Below are positions 1-7,516 of a stretch of 64,000 nt of DNA, piece by piece. Origin of the DNA: Natronosalvus sp042663485 (GTDB lineage Archaea; Halobacteriota; Halobacteria; Halobacteriales; Natrialbaceae); the NCBI GenBank assembly GCA_042663485.1, contig JBHTAF010000003.1; one strand, given 5' to 3'. Under the pieces are notes generated by a model that saw only the letters and a program-made list of their open reading frames with translations, had not been told where the DNA came from and did not search any database. The number at the start of each line of letters is the position of its first letter. Positions within the stretch are counted from its first letter, which is position 1. Both the position numbers and the translations under genes were made by a program.

Positions 1-118
1 GGCGGCCAGAGCGGCGGGGCACCACCCGTACCCATCCCGAACACGGCAGTTAAGCCCGCCCGCGTTTCGGCCAGTACTGGCGTGGGAGACCCGCTGGGAA
101 CCCCGGCTCGCCGCCGAC
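1..118 (+). rRNA. rrf: 5S ribosomal RNA, first copy (5' end cut by window)
   Basis: The segment carries the 5S hallmarks: the CCCGTACCCATCCCGAACACGG block near 28-49, the TTAAGCCCGCC stretch, the CAGTACTGG loop E/helix IV region, and a closing CTCGCCGCC that pairs with GGCGGC at the left edge. Only the first few bases are missing, so the 23S gene should lie just left of the window. A second, near-identical copy starts at about 188, and the similarity continues past the gene into the 3' flank (the TCATATCG..TTCAT stretch at 123-137 and again at 312-326). The unit therefore looks like a duplication of 5S plus flank. The exact 3' end is uncertain by a few bases. Confidence 0.93.
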
Positions 119-158
119 CCACTCATATCGCATTCATCAACCACCGATACTGGCGTCC

Positions 159-187
159 TCGCGGCGGTTCGATTCCGCCGATCGGCA
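159..187 (+). other. tRNA-like relic: T-arm and 3' acceptor strand
   Basis: Bases 163-179 form a perfect T-arm: stem GGCGG, seven-base loop TTCGATT, stem CCGCC. A seven-base acceptor-like strand GATCGGC and a discriminator-like A at 187 follow directly. A possible 5' acceptor partner, GCCGACC at 113-119, pairs at six of seven positions but lies in the tail of the first 5S gene. The bases between have no recognisable D-arm (no GG) and no good anticodon stem. It is probably the 3' remnant of a tRNA gene; haloarchaeal rRNA operons often carry a tRNA after 5S. A chance hairpin or a 5S processing signal is the alternative. Confidence 0.4.
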
Positions 188-308
188 TTAGAGCGGCCAC
201 AGCGGCGGGGCACCACCCGTACCCATCCCGAACACGGCAGTTAAGCCCGCCCGCGTTTCGGCCAGTACTGGCGTGAGAGATCCGCTGGAAACTCCGACTC
301 GCCGCTTC
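188..308 (+). rRNA. rrf: 5S ribosomal RNA, second tandem copy
   Basis: The core is nearly identical to the first copy (same CCCGTACCCATCC, AACACGGCAGTTAAGCCCGCC and CAGTACTGG blocks), offset by about 191 bases. Differences cluster at the 3' end, where the first copy reads GGGAACCCCGGCTCGCCGCC and this one GGAAACTCCGACTCGCCGCT, and at single bases in the 5' arm. It is a full-length 5S of about 120 bases. Most of the changes leave the folding core intact, so it may be functional; the altered closing helix could affect processing. Confidence 0.88.
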
Positions 309-562
309 CAATCATATCGTTTTCATACTGAAGAGCCGCAGCACCCCTCGAGGCACCGCCGAACTCCCGTTTCTCGAGCGCGACGTCTAGACGACCTGCT
401 CGGACAACTCCATGACGTCGAAGACTACAGCGCTGACGCCGAATACAGAACTCGAGGGCCCACCTCGAGCCCAGAAGCGGGGACCAGCGGCGGTGCCCGT
501 GCTCGGATTCGAACAGTGCTCAGCGTACGTTTAAGGCGACGACCGATGTAGGGGGCCGTGCA
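309..562. other. Intergenic region between 5S genes and dodecin
   Basis: No convincing gene is visible. The first 20 bases repeat the flank of the first 5S copy. The rest is ordinary high-GC spacer up to the dodecin promoter at about 528-536. Confidence 0.5.
528..536 (+). promoter_or_regulatory. TATA box for the dodecin gene
   Basis: CGTTTAAGG lies 27 to 35 bases before the ATG at 563, the haloarchaeal TATA spacing for a leaderless or near-leaderless transcript. Confidence 0.5.
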
Positions 563-763
563 ATGGTCTTCAAGAAGATCACTCTGATCGGAACGAGTAC
601 GGAGAGCTTCGACGCCGCAGCGGACGACGCCATCGACCGGGCGGAGTCGACGCTGAACAACGTCTACTGGGTCGAAGTCGACGAACTCGGCGTCGAAATC
701 GCGTCCGTAGAGGAGCGACAGTATCAGGCAGAAGTAACAGTCGCGTTCGAACTCCAGGAGTAG
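563..763 (+). CDS. Dodecin, flavin-binding protein
   Basis: This 66-residue protein has the standard dodecin length and the family's beta-alpha-beta-beta pattern (FKKITLIGTS, helix SFDAAADDAIDRA, VYWVEVDELGVEI). Trp36 and Gln55, the residues known to stack and hydrogen-bond the isoalloxazine ring in Halobacterium salinarum dodecin, are both present. Dodecins form dodecameric shells in the cytoplasm that store riboflavin or lumichrome and limit flavin photoreactivity. The gene is monocistronic and faces a convergent IscA-type gene 5 bases away. Confidence 0.95.
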   Translation: MVFKKITLIGTSTESFDAAADDAIDRAESTLNNVYWVEVDELGVEIASVEERQYQAEVTVAFELQE

Positions 764-768
764 CGTAA

Positions 769-1137
769 TCAGGTCCGGAAGGACTCGCCGCAGCCACACT
801 CGCTGACGACGTTCGGGTTTTCGACGTGGAAGCCCTCGGCCTGGAGGCCGCTCTCGTAGTCGAGGATGCTACCTTCGATGTACTTCAGGCTCGCGGGATC
901 GACGAAGACCCGCAGGTCGTGGTGGTTGTAGATCGCATCGTCGCCCTCCGGTTTTTCGTCGAATCTCATCCCGTAGGAGAGACCGGCGCAGCCGCCTTGC
1001 TGGACGAACAGTCGGAGTCCGGCCTCCGTCGTGTCGTAGTCTTCGGCCTCGAGTAACTCGAGGGCACGCTCGGCGGCGGTCTCGGTCACCTCGATTCGCG
1101 GGTTGGCGGATCCACCGTCTGCGCTCTCCGTGCTCAT
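769..1137 (-). CDS. HesB/IscA-type iron-sulfur carrier (ErpA-like)
   Basis: The 122-residue protein has an A-type carrier domain from about residue 14. The three conserved cysteines are visible: Cys50 in GGCAGLSY and Cys114/Cys116 in the C-terminal CGCGESF motif. A-type proteins hold and pass on Fe-S clusters to apoenzymes. The 13-residue N-terminal extension is low in structure. The start at 1137 is an ATG; the next gene upstream, hisD, begins well away, so this is probably its own transcription unit. Which client it serves cannot be read from the context. Confidence 0.93.
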   Translation of the reverse strand: MSTESADGGSANPRIEVTETAAERALELLEAEDYDTTEAGLRLFVQQGGCAGLSYGMRFDEKPEGDDAIYNHHDLRVFVDPASLKYIEGSILDYESGLQAEGFHVENPNVVSECGCGESFRT

Positions 1138-1194
1138 AGTGCACTCAACGGCTGCCTCGGTGTTAACTGTGACGCTCGTCGAGGGAGGGGGAAC

Positions 1195-2490
1195 TCACTC
1201 GTCGTCCCGGTCGTCGAGACGGACGCGAACGCTCTCGGCGTGGGCCTCGAGGCCCTCCGCGTCGGCGAGGGTGGTGATGGCGGGAGCCAGTTCCGCGAGT
1301 CCGTCGCCCGAGAGCCGTTGCACCGTCGTGGCCCGGAGGAAGTGCTCCACCGAGAGACCGCCCGCGACTTTCGCGCCGCCGTTCGTCGGGAGGACGTGGT
1401 TGGTGCCGCTGGCGTAGTCGCCCGCTGCGACGGGGGTGTTCGGGCCGAGGAAGACGCTCCCGACGCTGTCGACGCGCTCGAGGATGGACTCGTCGTCGTC
1501 GGCCACGATGGCGAGGTGTTCGGGAGCGTACTCCTCGGTGAAGAGAATCGCTTCGCTCATCGAGCGGGCGAGCAAGACGGCGCTGGCGTCGTTTTCGAGG
1601 GCCTCCCGGATCGTCTCCTCGCGCTCGCGTTCGGGGAGCGATTCCTCGAGCGCGTCGACGACGGCCTCGGCGGTCGCTTCGTCGTCCGTGACGGCGACGA
1701 CGGAGGCGTTCGGGTCGTGTTCGGCCTGGGCGAGGAGTTCGGAGGCGACGTAGTTGGGGTCGGCAGTCTCGTCGGCGACGACGACGACCTCACTCGGGCC
1801 CGCGAGGAAATCGATCTCCACCTCGTCGCGAACCTCGGCTTTCGCGGCGGTCACCCAGCGGTTGCCGGGTCCGACGACCTTCTGGACCGAGGTGACAGAC
1901 TCGGTCCCATAGGCCAGGGCGGCGACGGCCTGGGCGCCGCCGACGCTGTAGACGGCGTCGGCTCCGGCGAGGTGGATCGCTGCGAGCGTGACCGGGTTGA
2001 TCTCCTCGGCCGGCGGCGTTACCACGGAGACGTGCTCGACGCCCGCCACGACGGCGGGAACGACGCCCATGACCGCGCTCGAGGGGTACGCCGCTGTACC
2101 GCCGGGGACGTAGACGCCGACGCGCTCGAGCGGCCGGAATCGTCGACCGAGTTCGCGCCCATCGTCGAACTCGCGTCGCCAGTCCTCGGGGAGTTGAGCC
2201 TCGTGGAACTCACGGACATTCTCGATAGCGGTGTTGATGGCGTCGCGGACGTCACCCGAGAGGTCCTCGACGGCGCGCTCACACTGGTCGGTGATCTCGA
2301 GGTTGCCGACGTCGACGCCGTCGAACTCGCGGCAGTACTCCCGGACGGCGACGTCGCCTTCCTCACGGACGCGCTCGACGATCTCGCGGGCGTCGTTCCT
2401 GGCGGCGTCGATTCCGGCGTCGCGCTGGAACAAGGCCGCCCGGGTCTCGAGGCCGAGGTCGGCGATTTCGGTGACTGAGAACGCGCTCAT
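1195..2490 (-). CDS. hisD: Histidinol dehydrogenase
   Basis: At 431 residues this is full length for HisD, which oxidises L-histidinol to L-histidine in two NAD-dependent steps at the end of histidine biosynthesis. Zinc-site and catalytic motifs are present: GPSEVVVVADETADP, LAQAEHDPNA (Gln and His zinc ligands), YAPEHLAI (the Glu-His catalytic pair), DYASGTNHVLPT and the C-terminal EGLEAHAESV with its late histidine. It stands alone; haloarchaeal his genes are usually scattered, and no other his gene is in this window. Confidence 0.97.
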   Translation of the reverse strand: MSAFSVTEIADLGLETRAALFQRDAGIDAARNDAREIVERVREEGDVAVREYCREFDGVDVGNLEITDQCERAVEDLSGDVRDAINTAIENVREFHEAQLPEDWRREFDDGRELGRRFRPLERVGVYVPGGTAAYPSSAVMGVVPAVVAGVEHVSVVTPPAEEINPVTLAAIHLAGADAVYSVGGAQAVAALAYGTESVTSVQKVVGPGNRWVTAAKAEVRDEVEIDFLAGPSEVVVVADETADPNYVASELLAQAEHDPNASVVAVTDDEATAEAVVDALEESLPEREREETIREALENDASAVLLARSMSEAILFTEEYAPEHLAIVADDDESILERVDSVGSVFLGPNTPVAAGDYASGTNHVLPTNGGAKVAGGLSVEHFLRATTVQRLSGDGLAELAPAITTLADAEGLEAHAESVRVRLDDRDDE

Positions 2491-2540
2491 ACGCTCGAAT
2501 TCGGGCGAACGGTGAAAAACGGTTGTGTTCGTGGCCGGAG

Positions 2541-2789
2541 TTACGCGGTCTCATCCCCACCGGCGTCCGCGTCCGCGTCTTCCTCGATCGGGGCGAGGCC
2601 GATCGCCGCGGCGGTCGCCCGGAGGAAGAGGAAGACGACGAGTGCGAATCCGACGAGGCCAATGGGGGCGGCGATCGTCTGAGCGGTTCGGAACGGGAAG
2701 ACGATCCGACTGAATCCGAGCACGACGAAGCTCAGGACGACGAGTCCGAAGGCGAGCAGCGAGAGCCGAACGAAGTCGTGCTGGTCCAT
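2541..2789 (-). CDS. Small two-span membrane protein, function unknown
   Basis: The protein is 82 residues from the ATG at 2789; an in-frame ATG six codons earlier (2807) is possible but adds only polar residues. Two hydrophobic helices are visible, about residues 8-25 (LLAFGLVVLSFVVLGF) and 35-55 (IAAPIGLVGFALVVFLFL). They are followed by an acidic tail EEDADADAGGDE. It lies 50 bases upstream of hisD on the same strand. I do not recognise a characterised family. Confidence 0.7.
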   Translation of the reverse strand: MDQHDFVRLSLLAFGLVVLSFVVLGFSRIVFPFRTAQTIAAPIGLVGFALVVFLFLRATAAAIGLAPIEEDADADAGGDETA

Positions 2790-3014
2790 ACTCGAGGTTC
2801 GTGGCATCGCCGCTAAGTGGTGTCGAAACGTGTGTGGCTTCGAGAGCGAGGCGGTTCGTCAACGCTGGTCCGCTCGAACCGCGACGGCCGGGGACTCCGA
2901 GGGACAGCGTGCCGTCGAGGAAACACCTCAATCGGCAACCGACAGTATTCGTTTCGATGACGACACGTCGAACACAGGAGCGACGTTGAAGCGTTTCCCC
3001 GTCCTACGGCGGGT

Positions 3015-4031
3015 ATGTCCCGTGCAGCGGACCTCGCGGACGTCCTCACCGACTGCTCGTCGCTCGTGATCGTCTGTCACGACAATCCTGACCCGGACAC
3101 GCTCGCGAGCGCGCTCGCACTCGAGGCGATCGCGACCGACCAGGACGTCGCCGAGACGGCCATCGCCTACGGCGGCGAGATATCCCACCAGCAAAACCGG
3201 GCGTTCGTCAACCGCCTCGAGGTCGACGTGGACCCGCTCGAGGACCTCGATATCGGCGAGTACGGCTGTCTCGCGTTCGTCGACCACTCCATGCCGACGG
3301 CGAACACGGCACTCGACGCGCGATTCGAACCGGACGTGATCGTCGACCACCACCCCGGCGAATCCGTCGACGCGGCGTTCGTCGACGTCCGAACCGACTA
3401 CGGGGCGACGGCGACGATCTTCGTCGAGTACCTCCACGAACTCGAGGTCCCGCTGACGACGCGACTGGCGTCCGCATTGCTCTTCGCGCTCCACCGGGAG
3501 CGACTGGACTTCGTCCGCGAGCCGACCCAGCGGGAGTACGAAGCCGCGCTGGCGGTGTACCCCGAAGCCGACCTCGAGACGCTCGAACAGCTGTACGGCA
3601 GCGCCTTCTCGCCGGCCACGATCGACGCGATCGGTCGGGCGATTACCTCTCGTGAGCGCCGTGGGTCGTCGGTGATCGCGAGCGTCGGACGAACGACCGA
3701 GACGGACGCGCTCCCCCAGGCGGCCGATTACCTCCTTAACATCGAGGGCGTCGACACGACGCTCACCTACGGCATCGTCGACGGGACGGTTCGACTGAGT
3801 GGACGGTCGATCGATCCGCGGATCAACATTGGCGACGTTCTCGAGGACGCCTACGGCGAGTTCGGCTCGGTCGGCGGTCACCACGACATGGCTGGCGGCC
3901 GAATCGGGCTGGGACTGTTCGCCGACGAGGCCGACGACGACGAGAGCGTGTTGACGTTCGTCGGCAGCAGGGTTCGGCGACGGTTCTTCGAGGCGCTGAA
4001 TCTCGATTCCGGGAGCAGTTCCGAGGAGTGA
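3015..4031 (+). CDS. DHH-family phosphoesterase (RecJ/NrnA-like)
   Basis: The 338-residue protein has the DHH-DHHA1 arrangement. Metal-binding motifs are HDNPDPDT (residues 22-29), VDHS (89-92) and DHHPGE (111-116). The C-terminal substrate-binding signature GGHHDMAGG lies near residue 290. Such soluble enzymes hydrolyse short oligonucleotides, cyclic dinucleotides or related phosphodiesters with Mn2+; which one is not decidable here. A longer, membrane-anchored paralogue lies at 37401-38609 in the same window. Confidence 0.88.
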   Translation: MSRAADLADVLTDCSSLVIVCHDNPDPDTLASALALEAIATDQDVAETAIAYGGEISHQQNRAFVNRLEVDVDPLEDLDIGEYGCLAFVDHSMPTANTALDARFEPDVIVDHHPGESVDAAFVDVRTDYGATATIFVEYLHELEVPLTTRLASALLFALHRERLDFVREPTQREYEAALAVYPEADLETLEQLYGSAFSPATIDAIGRAITSRERRGSSVIASVGRTTETDALPQAADYLLNIEGVDTTLTYGIVDGTVRLSGRSIDPRINIGDVLEDAYGEFGSVGGHHDMAGGRIGLGLFADEADDDESVLTFVGSRVRRRFFEALNLDSGSSSEE

Positions 4032-4036
4032 ATCAT

Positions 4037-4495
4037 TCAGTCGATGTCGATCCGCCTGGGTTCGTCCGCCGGCTGGCGTTTCGCGAGCGTGACCGTCAGC
4101 ACGCCGTTGTTGAGCGTCGCGTCGACGGCGTCGGTCTCGACCGGGTCGGGAAACGCCACTCGCCGATTGAAAGAACTGGCTCGCCGCTCGTGTCTGATGA
4201 TGCTCGCATCGTCGCGATCTCGCGTCTGGTCCCGAGTGCCGCGTATCTGCAGGCTCTCGGCCGACACCTGGATCTCGAGGTCGTCCGCGTCGTAGCCGGG
4301 GACGTCGGCGCTGACGACGAACGCGTGGCCGTAGTCGGTGACGTCGACGTTCGGTTCGCGATCGTGGAGCGACCAGCCGAGGCCGCCTCTGGGGGTGAAC
4401 TCGGGGTTCCACGAACTGGTCGCGGCCGTGAACTCGCGGCCGAGTCGCTCGAGGAACGCACCGAGATCGTCGAGTGGTTTGGGACGTCGTGACAT
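4037..4495 (-). CDS. Hsp20/alpha-crystallin small heat shock protein
   Basis: The 152-residue protein has an alpha-crystallin domain at about residues 45-145: VDVTDYGHAFVVSADVPGYDADDLEIQVSAE starts the typical pattern, and NGVLTVTLAKRQ ends it with the conserved G-V-L motif. The IXI-type tail PRRIDID is short. The N-terminal arm is rich in aromatic and Gly residues. ATP-independent holdase chaperone in the cytoplasm. It is convergent with the DHH gene, 5 bases apart. Confidence 0.93.
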   Translation of the reverse strand: MSRRPKPLDDLGAFLERLGREFTAATSSWNPEFTPRGGLGWSLHDREPNVDVTDYGHAFVVSADVPGYDADDLEIQVSAESLQIRGTRDQTRDRDDASIIRHERRASSFNRRVAFPDPVETDAVDATLNNGVLTVTLAKRQPADEPRRIDID

Positions 4496-4591
4496 GGTCG
4501 TCTCGAGTAACGCCGCCGGGACCGAAAAGTCCTCTGCACGTCGGGGTGACCGTCACGATTAGCTGAGCGCGCTGGGGCACACGGGTGAGGC

Positions 4592-4641
4592 GTTGGAACG
4601 CTGGAACGCCAGGACACCGGGCGCTGGGACGCTGGAGCGCC
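4592..4641 (+). repeat. Imperfect 19-bp direct repeat in intergenic DNA
   Basis: GTTGGAACGCTGGAACGCC at 4592-4610 recurs as GCTGGGACGCTGGAGCGCC at 4623-4641 (16 of 19 identical), within a wider run of CGCTGGG/GCACTGGG-like words from 4566 to 4670. It sits between the divergent Hsp20 and PfpI-like genes. Confidence 0.6.
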
Positions 4642-4735
4642 GAGGCACTGGGCCATCGGGTCGCTAGGGCGCTCGAGGCACCCCCTGCACACGACAGGGG
4701 AGGATACTCCCCCGTGGCACTCGTCCATTCGGTCG

Positions 4736-5428
4736 ATGACGGACGCAACCGCACTATTCGTCGTGAGCGAGTACGGCTACTGGGGCGAGGAGTGTATCGA
4801 CCCGCTCGAGACGCTCGAGGACGCGGGCATCGAGGTGACGATCGCGACACCCTCTGGCGGGCCGCCGGAGATCGACGAGCGCTCGATCGATCCCGAGACG
4901 GTCGGCGAGGAGACCGCCGAACGCGTCGAGGAGCGCCACGAGACGGACGAACGACTGCGCGATCCGGAAGCGATCGCGGACGTCCACGCCGAGGACTTCG
5001 ACGCTGTCGTCTTCCCGGGCGGGCACGGCACCGAGTGGGACGTCAACCAGGATCACCACGCTCGTGCCGCCCTGCGGACGATTCTGGAGGGAGAGGGAAA
5101 GGCCCTGGTCGTCTGCCACGCCGTCGGCATCCTCGCGTTCGCCCGCGACAGCCACGGCGCGTTCGTCGCCAACGGGAAACGCGTCACCGGGTTCCCAAAC
5201 GCCTGGGAGGAAGACATCGTCGACGACCGGGACCTGCTCCCCGACGGCCGCAAGCTCCCCTACTGGGTCGAAGATGAGGTCGCCACCGCCGGCGCCAACT
5301 GGGACGCCGACGTCGAAGCCGACACAGACGTGATCGTCGACGGCGAACTGATCACGGGCCGCGGACCGGAATCCTCCCGGGCCGCAGCCGAGACCTTGCT
5401 CGAGGAACTCGATCAGAACGGTCAGTGA
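4736..5428 (+). CDS. DJ-1/PfpI-family protein (class I glutamine amidotransferase fold)
   Basis: This 230-residue protein matches the HchA/Hsp31-like branch of the DJ-1 superfamily. It has the nucleophile-elbow cysteine Cys127 followed by His128 in VVCHAVGIL, a nearby acidic residue in GEECIDPLE (18-20), and FPGGHGTEWD. Family members act as glyoxalases/deglycases or chaperones; the exact activity is not shown. It is a single-gene unit with the start at the ATG following the CCATTCGGTCG sequence. Confidence 0.88.
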   Translation: MTDATALFVVSEYGYWGEECIDPLETLEDAGIEVTIATPSGGPPEIDERSIDPETVGEETAERVEERHETDERLRDPEAIADVHAEDFDAVVFPGGHGTEWDVNQDHHARAALRTILEGEGKALVVCHAVGILAFARDSHGAFVANGKRVTGFPNAWEEDIVDDRDLLPDGRKLPYWVEDEVATAGANWDADVEADTDVIVDGELITGRGPESSRAAAETLLEELDQNGQ

Positions 5429-5509
5429 GAACGCACTCGAGCGTTCGCACCGGGGAAAAAGGTCGCCGAATCATATCCATTTTGACATTGATCTCGCCGA
5501 TGGAAACCC

Positions 5510-5517
5510 GCTTAAGG
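5510..5517 (+). promoter_or_regulatory. TATA box for the exported AstE-like gene
   Basis: GCTTAAGG lies 23 to 30 bases before the ATG at 5540. Confidence 0.5.
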
Positions 5518-5539
5518 GAGTACGTTATCGTTCTGAACG

Positions 5540-6385
5540 ATGAACCGACGGACGGTCCTGAGCGCCGGTGGGGCGCTCGCCGCTGGGATGGTCACGGTCG
5601 CGGCCGCCGCGAGTCAGACGTTTCGTACCGATCCGTTCGTTTCGGCGGCTCGAGCGCCGGCAGCGGCGGATGGGGTCAAACGGGAGACGGAGCGCCTCCT
5701 CCCCGGAACCGAACACGAGACGCCCCTGTATGCGATCGACCCGCCGACGGACGGTCCGGCGGTGATGGTGTTTGGCGGGGTCCACGGCGACGAGCACAAC
5801 GGCATCGACGTCGCCAACGAGATGGCCGACTGGAACCCCGATGCAGGGACGCTCGTCGTCGTCCCCGAGACGAACCGCGTCGCCGTCGAGAACGAACAGC
5901 GAGAAGGCATCGACGGGGACCTCAACCGGATGTTTCCGCTGGATCGCGAACCGATAACTGACCTCGCACGCGGCATCTGGGACGCCGTCGAACGCTACGA
6001 CCCGGACGTCGTACTCGACTTGCATCGATCGCTCGGCATCTTCGGCCTCCACGACCGGTACGTCGGCCAGGCGATTTTCCACACGCCTGACGCCCACGGC
6101 GACGACCTCGCGGCGTCTCTCAACGAGGACCTCGTTCCCTGGTACATGCCCGCCCACCGGTTCGTTGCTCGAGAGAGCACCCAACCGAGTCCCCTCCTGT
6201 TCAAGAAGGCAGCGCACGAACTGGGATCGACCGCCTACCTCTTCGAGACGACCCGCTTCATGCTCGACCGGTCCACGAAAAACGCGTTTACGCGAGCAGC
6301 AGCGGCCCGCGTTCTCGCACTGCACGGCCTGCTCGAGATGGAAACGAACACAGACATGGACACGGACACGGAGGTGGCCCGATGA
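5540..6385 (+). CDS. Tat-exported AstE/M14-like zinc hydrolase
   Basis: The 281-residue protein starts MNRRTVLSAGGALAAG, a twin-arginine signal followed by an Ala-rich hydrophobic stretch to about residue 26. The zinc-hydrolase motif GGVHGDEHNG places His82 and Glu85 as metal ligands, with DLNRMFP (Arg130 substrate contact) and DLHRS (His162, third ligand), and a late YLFETTR that may hold the catalytic Glu. This is the succinylglutamate desuccinylase/aspartoacylase or M99-like carboxypeptidase fold; the substrate is unknown. The next gene overlaps it by 4 bases (ATGA), so the two are co-translated. Confidence 0.82.
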   Translation: MNRRTVLSAGGALAAGMVTVAAAASQTFRTDPFVSAARAPAAADGVKRETERLLPGTEHETPLYAIDPPTDGPAVMVFGGVHGDEHNGIDVANEMADWNPDAGTLVVVPETNRVAVENEQREGIDGDLNRMFPLDREPITDLARGIWDAVERYDPDVVLDLHRSLGIFGLHDRYVGQAIFHTPDAHGDDLAASLNEDLVPWYMPAHRFVARESTQPSPLLFKKAAHELGSTAYLFETTRFMLDRSTKNAFTRAAAARVLALHGLLEMETNTDMDTDTEVAR

Positions 6386-6663
6386 CCATCACTCTCCGAC
6401 GCGTGCTCGCGGGCCCGGCGACCGTCGCCACGTTTCTCTTCCTGGTCGTTCCGTTCGGCCTCGGCTGGCTCAAAACGGCCCTGTTCTCCCCGCTCGCGCT
6501 TCCCGGCTACATCATCTACTCGATTGGGTCAGCGATCGGCCACAGGCTCGCGCCACAGTTCGAGCTCTGGGTCTACTGGATCCCCTTCGTCGCCGGGTGC
6601 TACGGGATTTCGGTCGTCGTCGGAACGGTATACGAGTGGACGCGAGCCGCGATCTCCCGGTAA
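6382..6663 (+). CDS. Small polytopic membrane protein coupled to the AstE-like hydrolase
   Basis: The 93-residue protein begins inside the stop of the preceding gene (ATGA overlap). Three hydrophobic stretches are visible: about residues 10-27, 35-52 and 66-85 (WIPFVAGCYGISVVVGTVYEW). No conserved catalytic motif. The tight coupling suggests it works with, or anchors near, the exported hydrolase. I do not recognise the family. Confidence 0.75.
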   Translation: MTITLRRVLAGPATVATFLFLVVPFGLGWLKTALFSPLALPGYIIYSIGSAIGHRLAPQFELWVYWIPFVAGCYGISVVVGTVYEWTRAAISR

Positions 6664-6716
6664 TCCGTCGGTCTGCCCAGCTCGAACGGACTCGCTGAGG
6701 CTGGCGGGAATCACGC

Positions 6717-6726
6717 CCTTTTTACC
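6717..6726 (+). promoter_or_regulatory. TATA box for the 76-residue acidic protein
   Basis: CCTTTTTACC lies 22 to 31 bases before the ATG at 6748. Confidence 0.45.
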
Positions 6727-6747
6727 CGACGACGGGGAAAAGCCGGT

Positions 6748-6978
6748 ATGAGCTTCGACGAAGACGACCACGTCGTCTTGCACGACAAGCACAGCGAGTT
6801 CGACGGCGAAACTGGCACCATCACCCAGACGATGGAGTCGATGTTCGGCGACACGACCTACACGATCAGCTTCGAGGACGGCCAGGAGGCCGGCGTTCCG
6901 GAGGATGCCCTCGAAGCAGCCGAGGACGAGGACGTCGACGAGGCTACCGTCGAGGACGACGAAGAAGACGACGCGTAA
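6748..6978 (+). CDS. Small acidic SH3/DUF1918-like protein
   Basis: Of 76 residues, about 50 form a small beta domain with the pattern of DUF1918-type SH3-like folds (VVLHDKHSEFDGETGTITQ, TTYTISFEDGQEAGVPEDAL). This is followed by an almost wholly acidic tail (EDEDVDEATVEDDEEDD). Possibly a nucleic-acid or protein-binding module; the function is unknown. The compact TATA-start spacing points to a leaderless mRNA. Confidence 0.75.
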   Translation: MSFDEDDHVVLHDKHSEFDGETGTITQTMESMFGDTTYTISFEDGQEAGVPEDALEAAEDEDVDEATVEDDEEDDA

Positions 6979-7048
6979 TCGGTCTCGAACCCGCCCTCAG
7001 TAGCGCGTATCACCACCGGCCGTTTGGCCCCGACTCGAGAACACGCCG

Positions 7049-7495
7049 ATGCCACAGATTCCGCTTCACTACGTCGACTTGCGAACGTTCTGCTACGCCA
7101 CCGAAGACGACAAGCGCGTCGAGGCGGCGCTGAGACGCTTCCTCCCCGAGGAGTTCGAGATCGAACGCGTCGAGAGCGAGGGCCACTACGGAGACCGTAT
7201 CCTCGTGCTGTCAGCCCGCGTCGAGAACGCCGACGACGTTCGCTACGTACTCTCTCAGCTGACCGACCTCGAGACGTTCGACCGGCTGCTGGCGGAACTC
7301 GACGACCGCGTCACCGACAACTGCGAACTGTTTCTCCGTCTGGACAAGCAGGCCGCCTTCGGCGGGGATGTCCGACTCGGCGAGGGAATCACGTTCCGCG
7401 CGAAAGTCGAGGCCTACCCGGCGAAGAAGCCACAGGCCGTCGAAAACGCCGAGACGGTGCTCGAGGAGCTGGCGGCCGATGCTGGCGAGGAGTGA
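7049..7495 (+). CDS. Predicted RNA-binding exosome subunit (COG1325)
   Basis: This 148-residue protein resembles the archaeal family often annotated as exosome subunit, with the opening IPLHYVDLRTFCYATED, HYGDRILVLSARV and a C-terminal domain holding RLDKQAAFGGDVRLGEGITFRAKVEAYP. The family has an L5/L18-like RNA-binding fold and was linked to the archaeal exosome by genomic context. It ends near a convergent UspA gene 21 bases away. Confidence 0.85.
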   Translation: MPQIPLHYVDLRTFCYATEDDKRVEAALRRFLPEEFEIERVESEGHYGDRILVLSARVENADDVRYVLSQLTDLETFDRLLAELDDRVTDNCELFLRLDKQAAFGGDVRLGEGITFRAKVEAYPAKKPQAVENAETVLEELAADAGEE

Positions 7496-7516
7496 CTGAT
7501 AACGCTTCGTTACCGG

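Noticed and set aside
495..525. GTTCGAATCC T-loop-like word on the minus strand before dodecin
   Set aside because: No matching T-stem or acceptor stem; only the loop word is shared with tRNAs.
1240..2478. Long plus-strand open frame antisense to hisD
   Set aside because: High-GC shadow: opposite strand carries an unmistakable full-length enzyme; the frame has no motif of its own.
2928..4850. 640-codon minus-strand open frame across the DHH and Hsp20 region
   Set aside because: Arg/Pro-rich shadow overlapping two well-supported genes on both strands.
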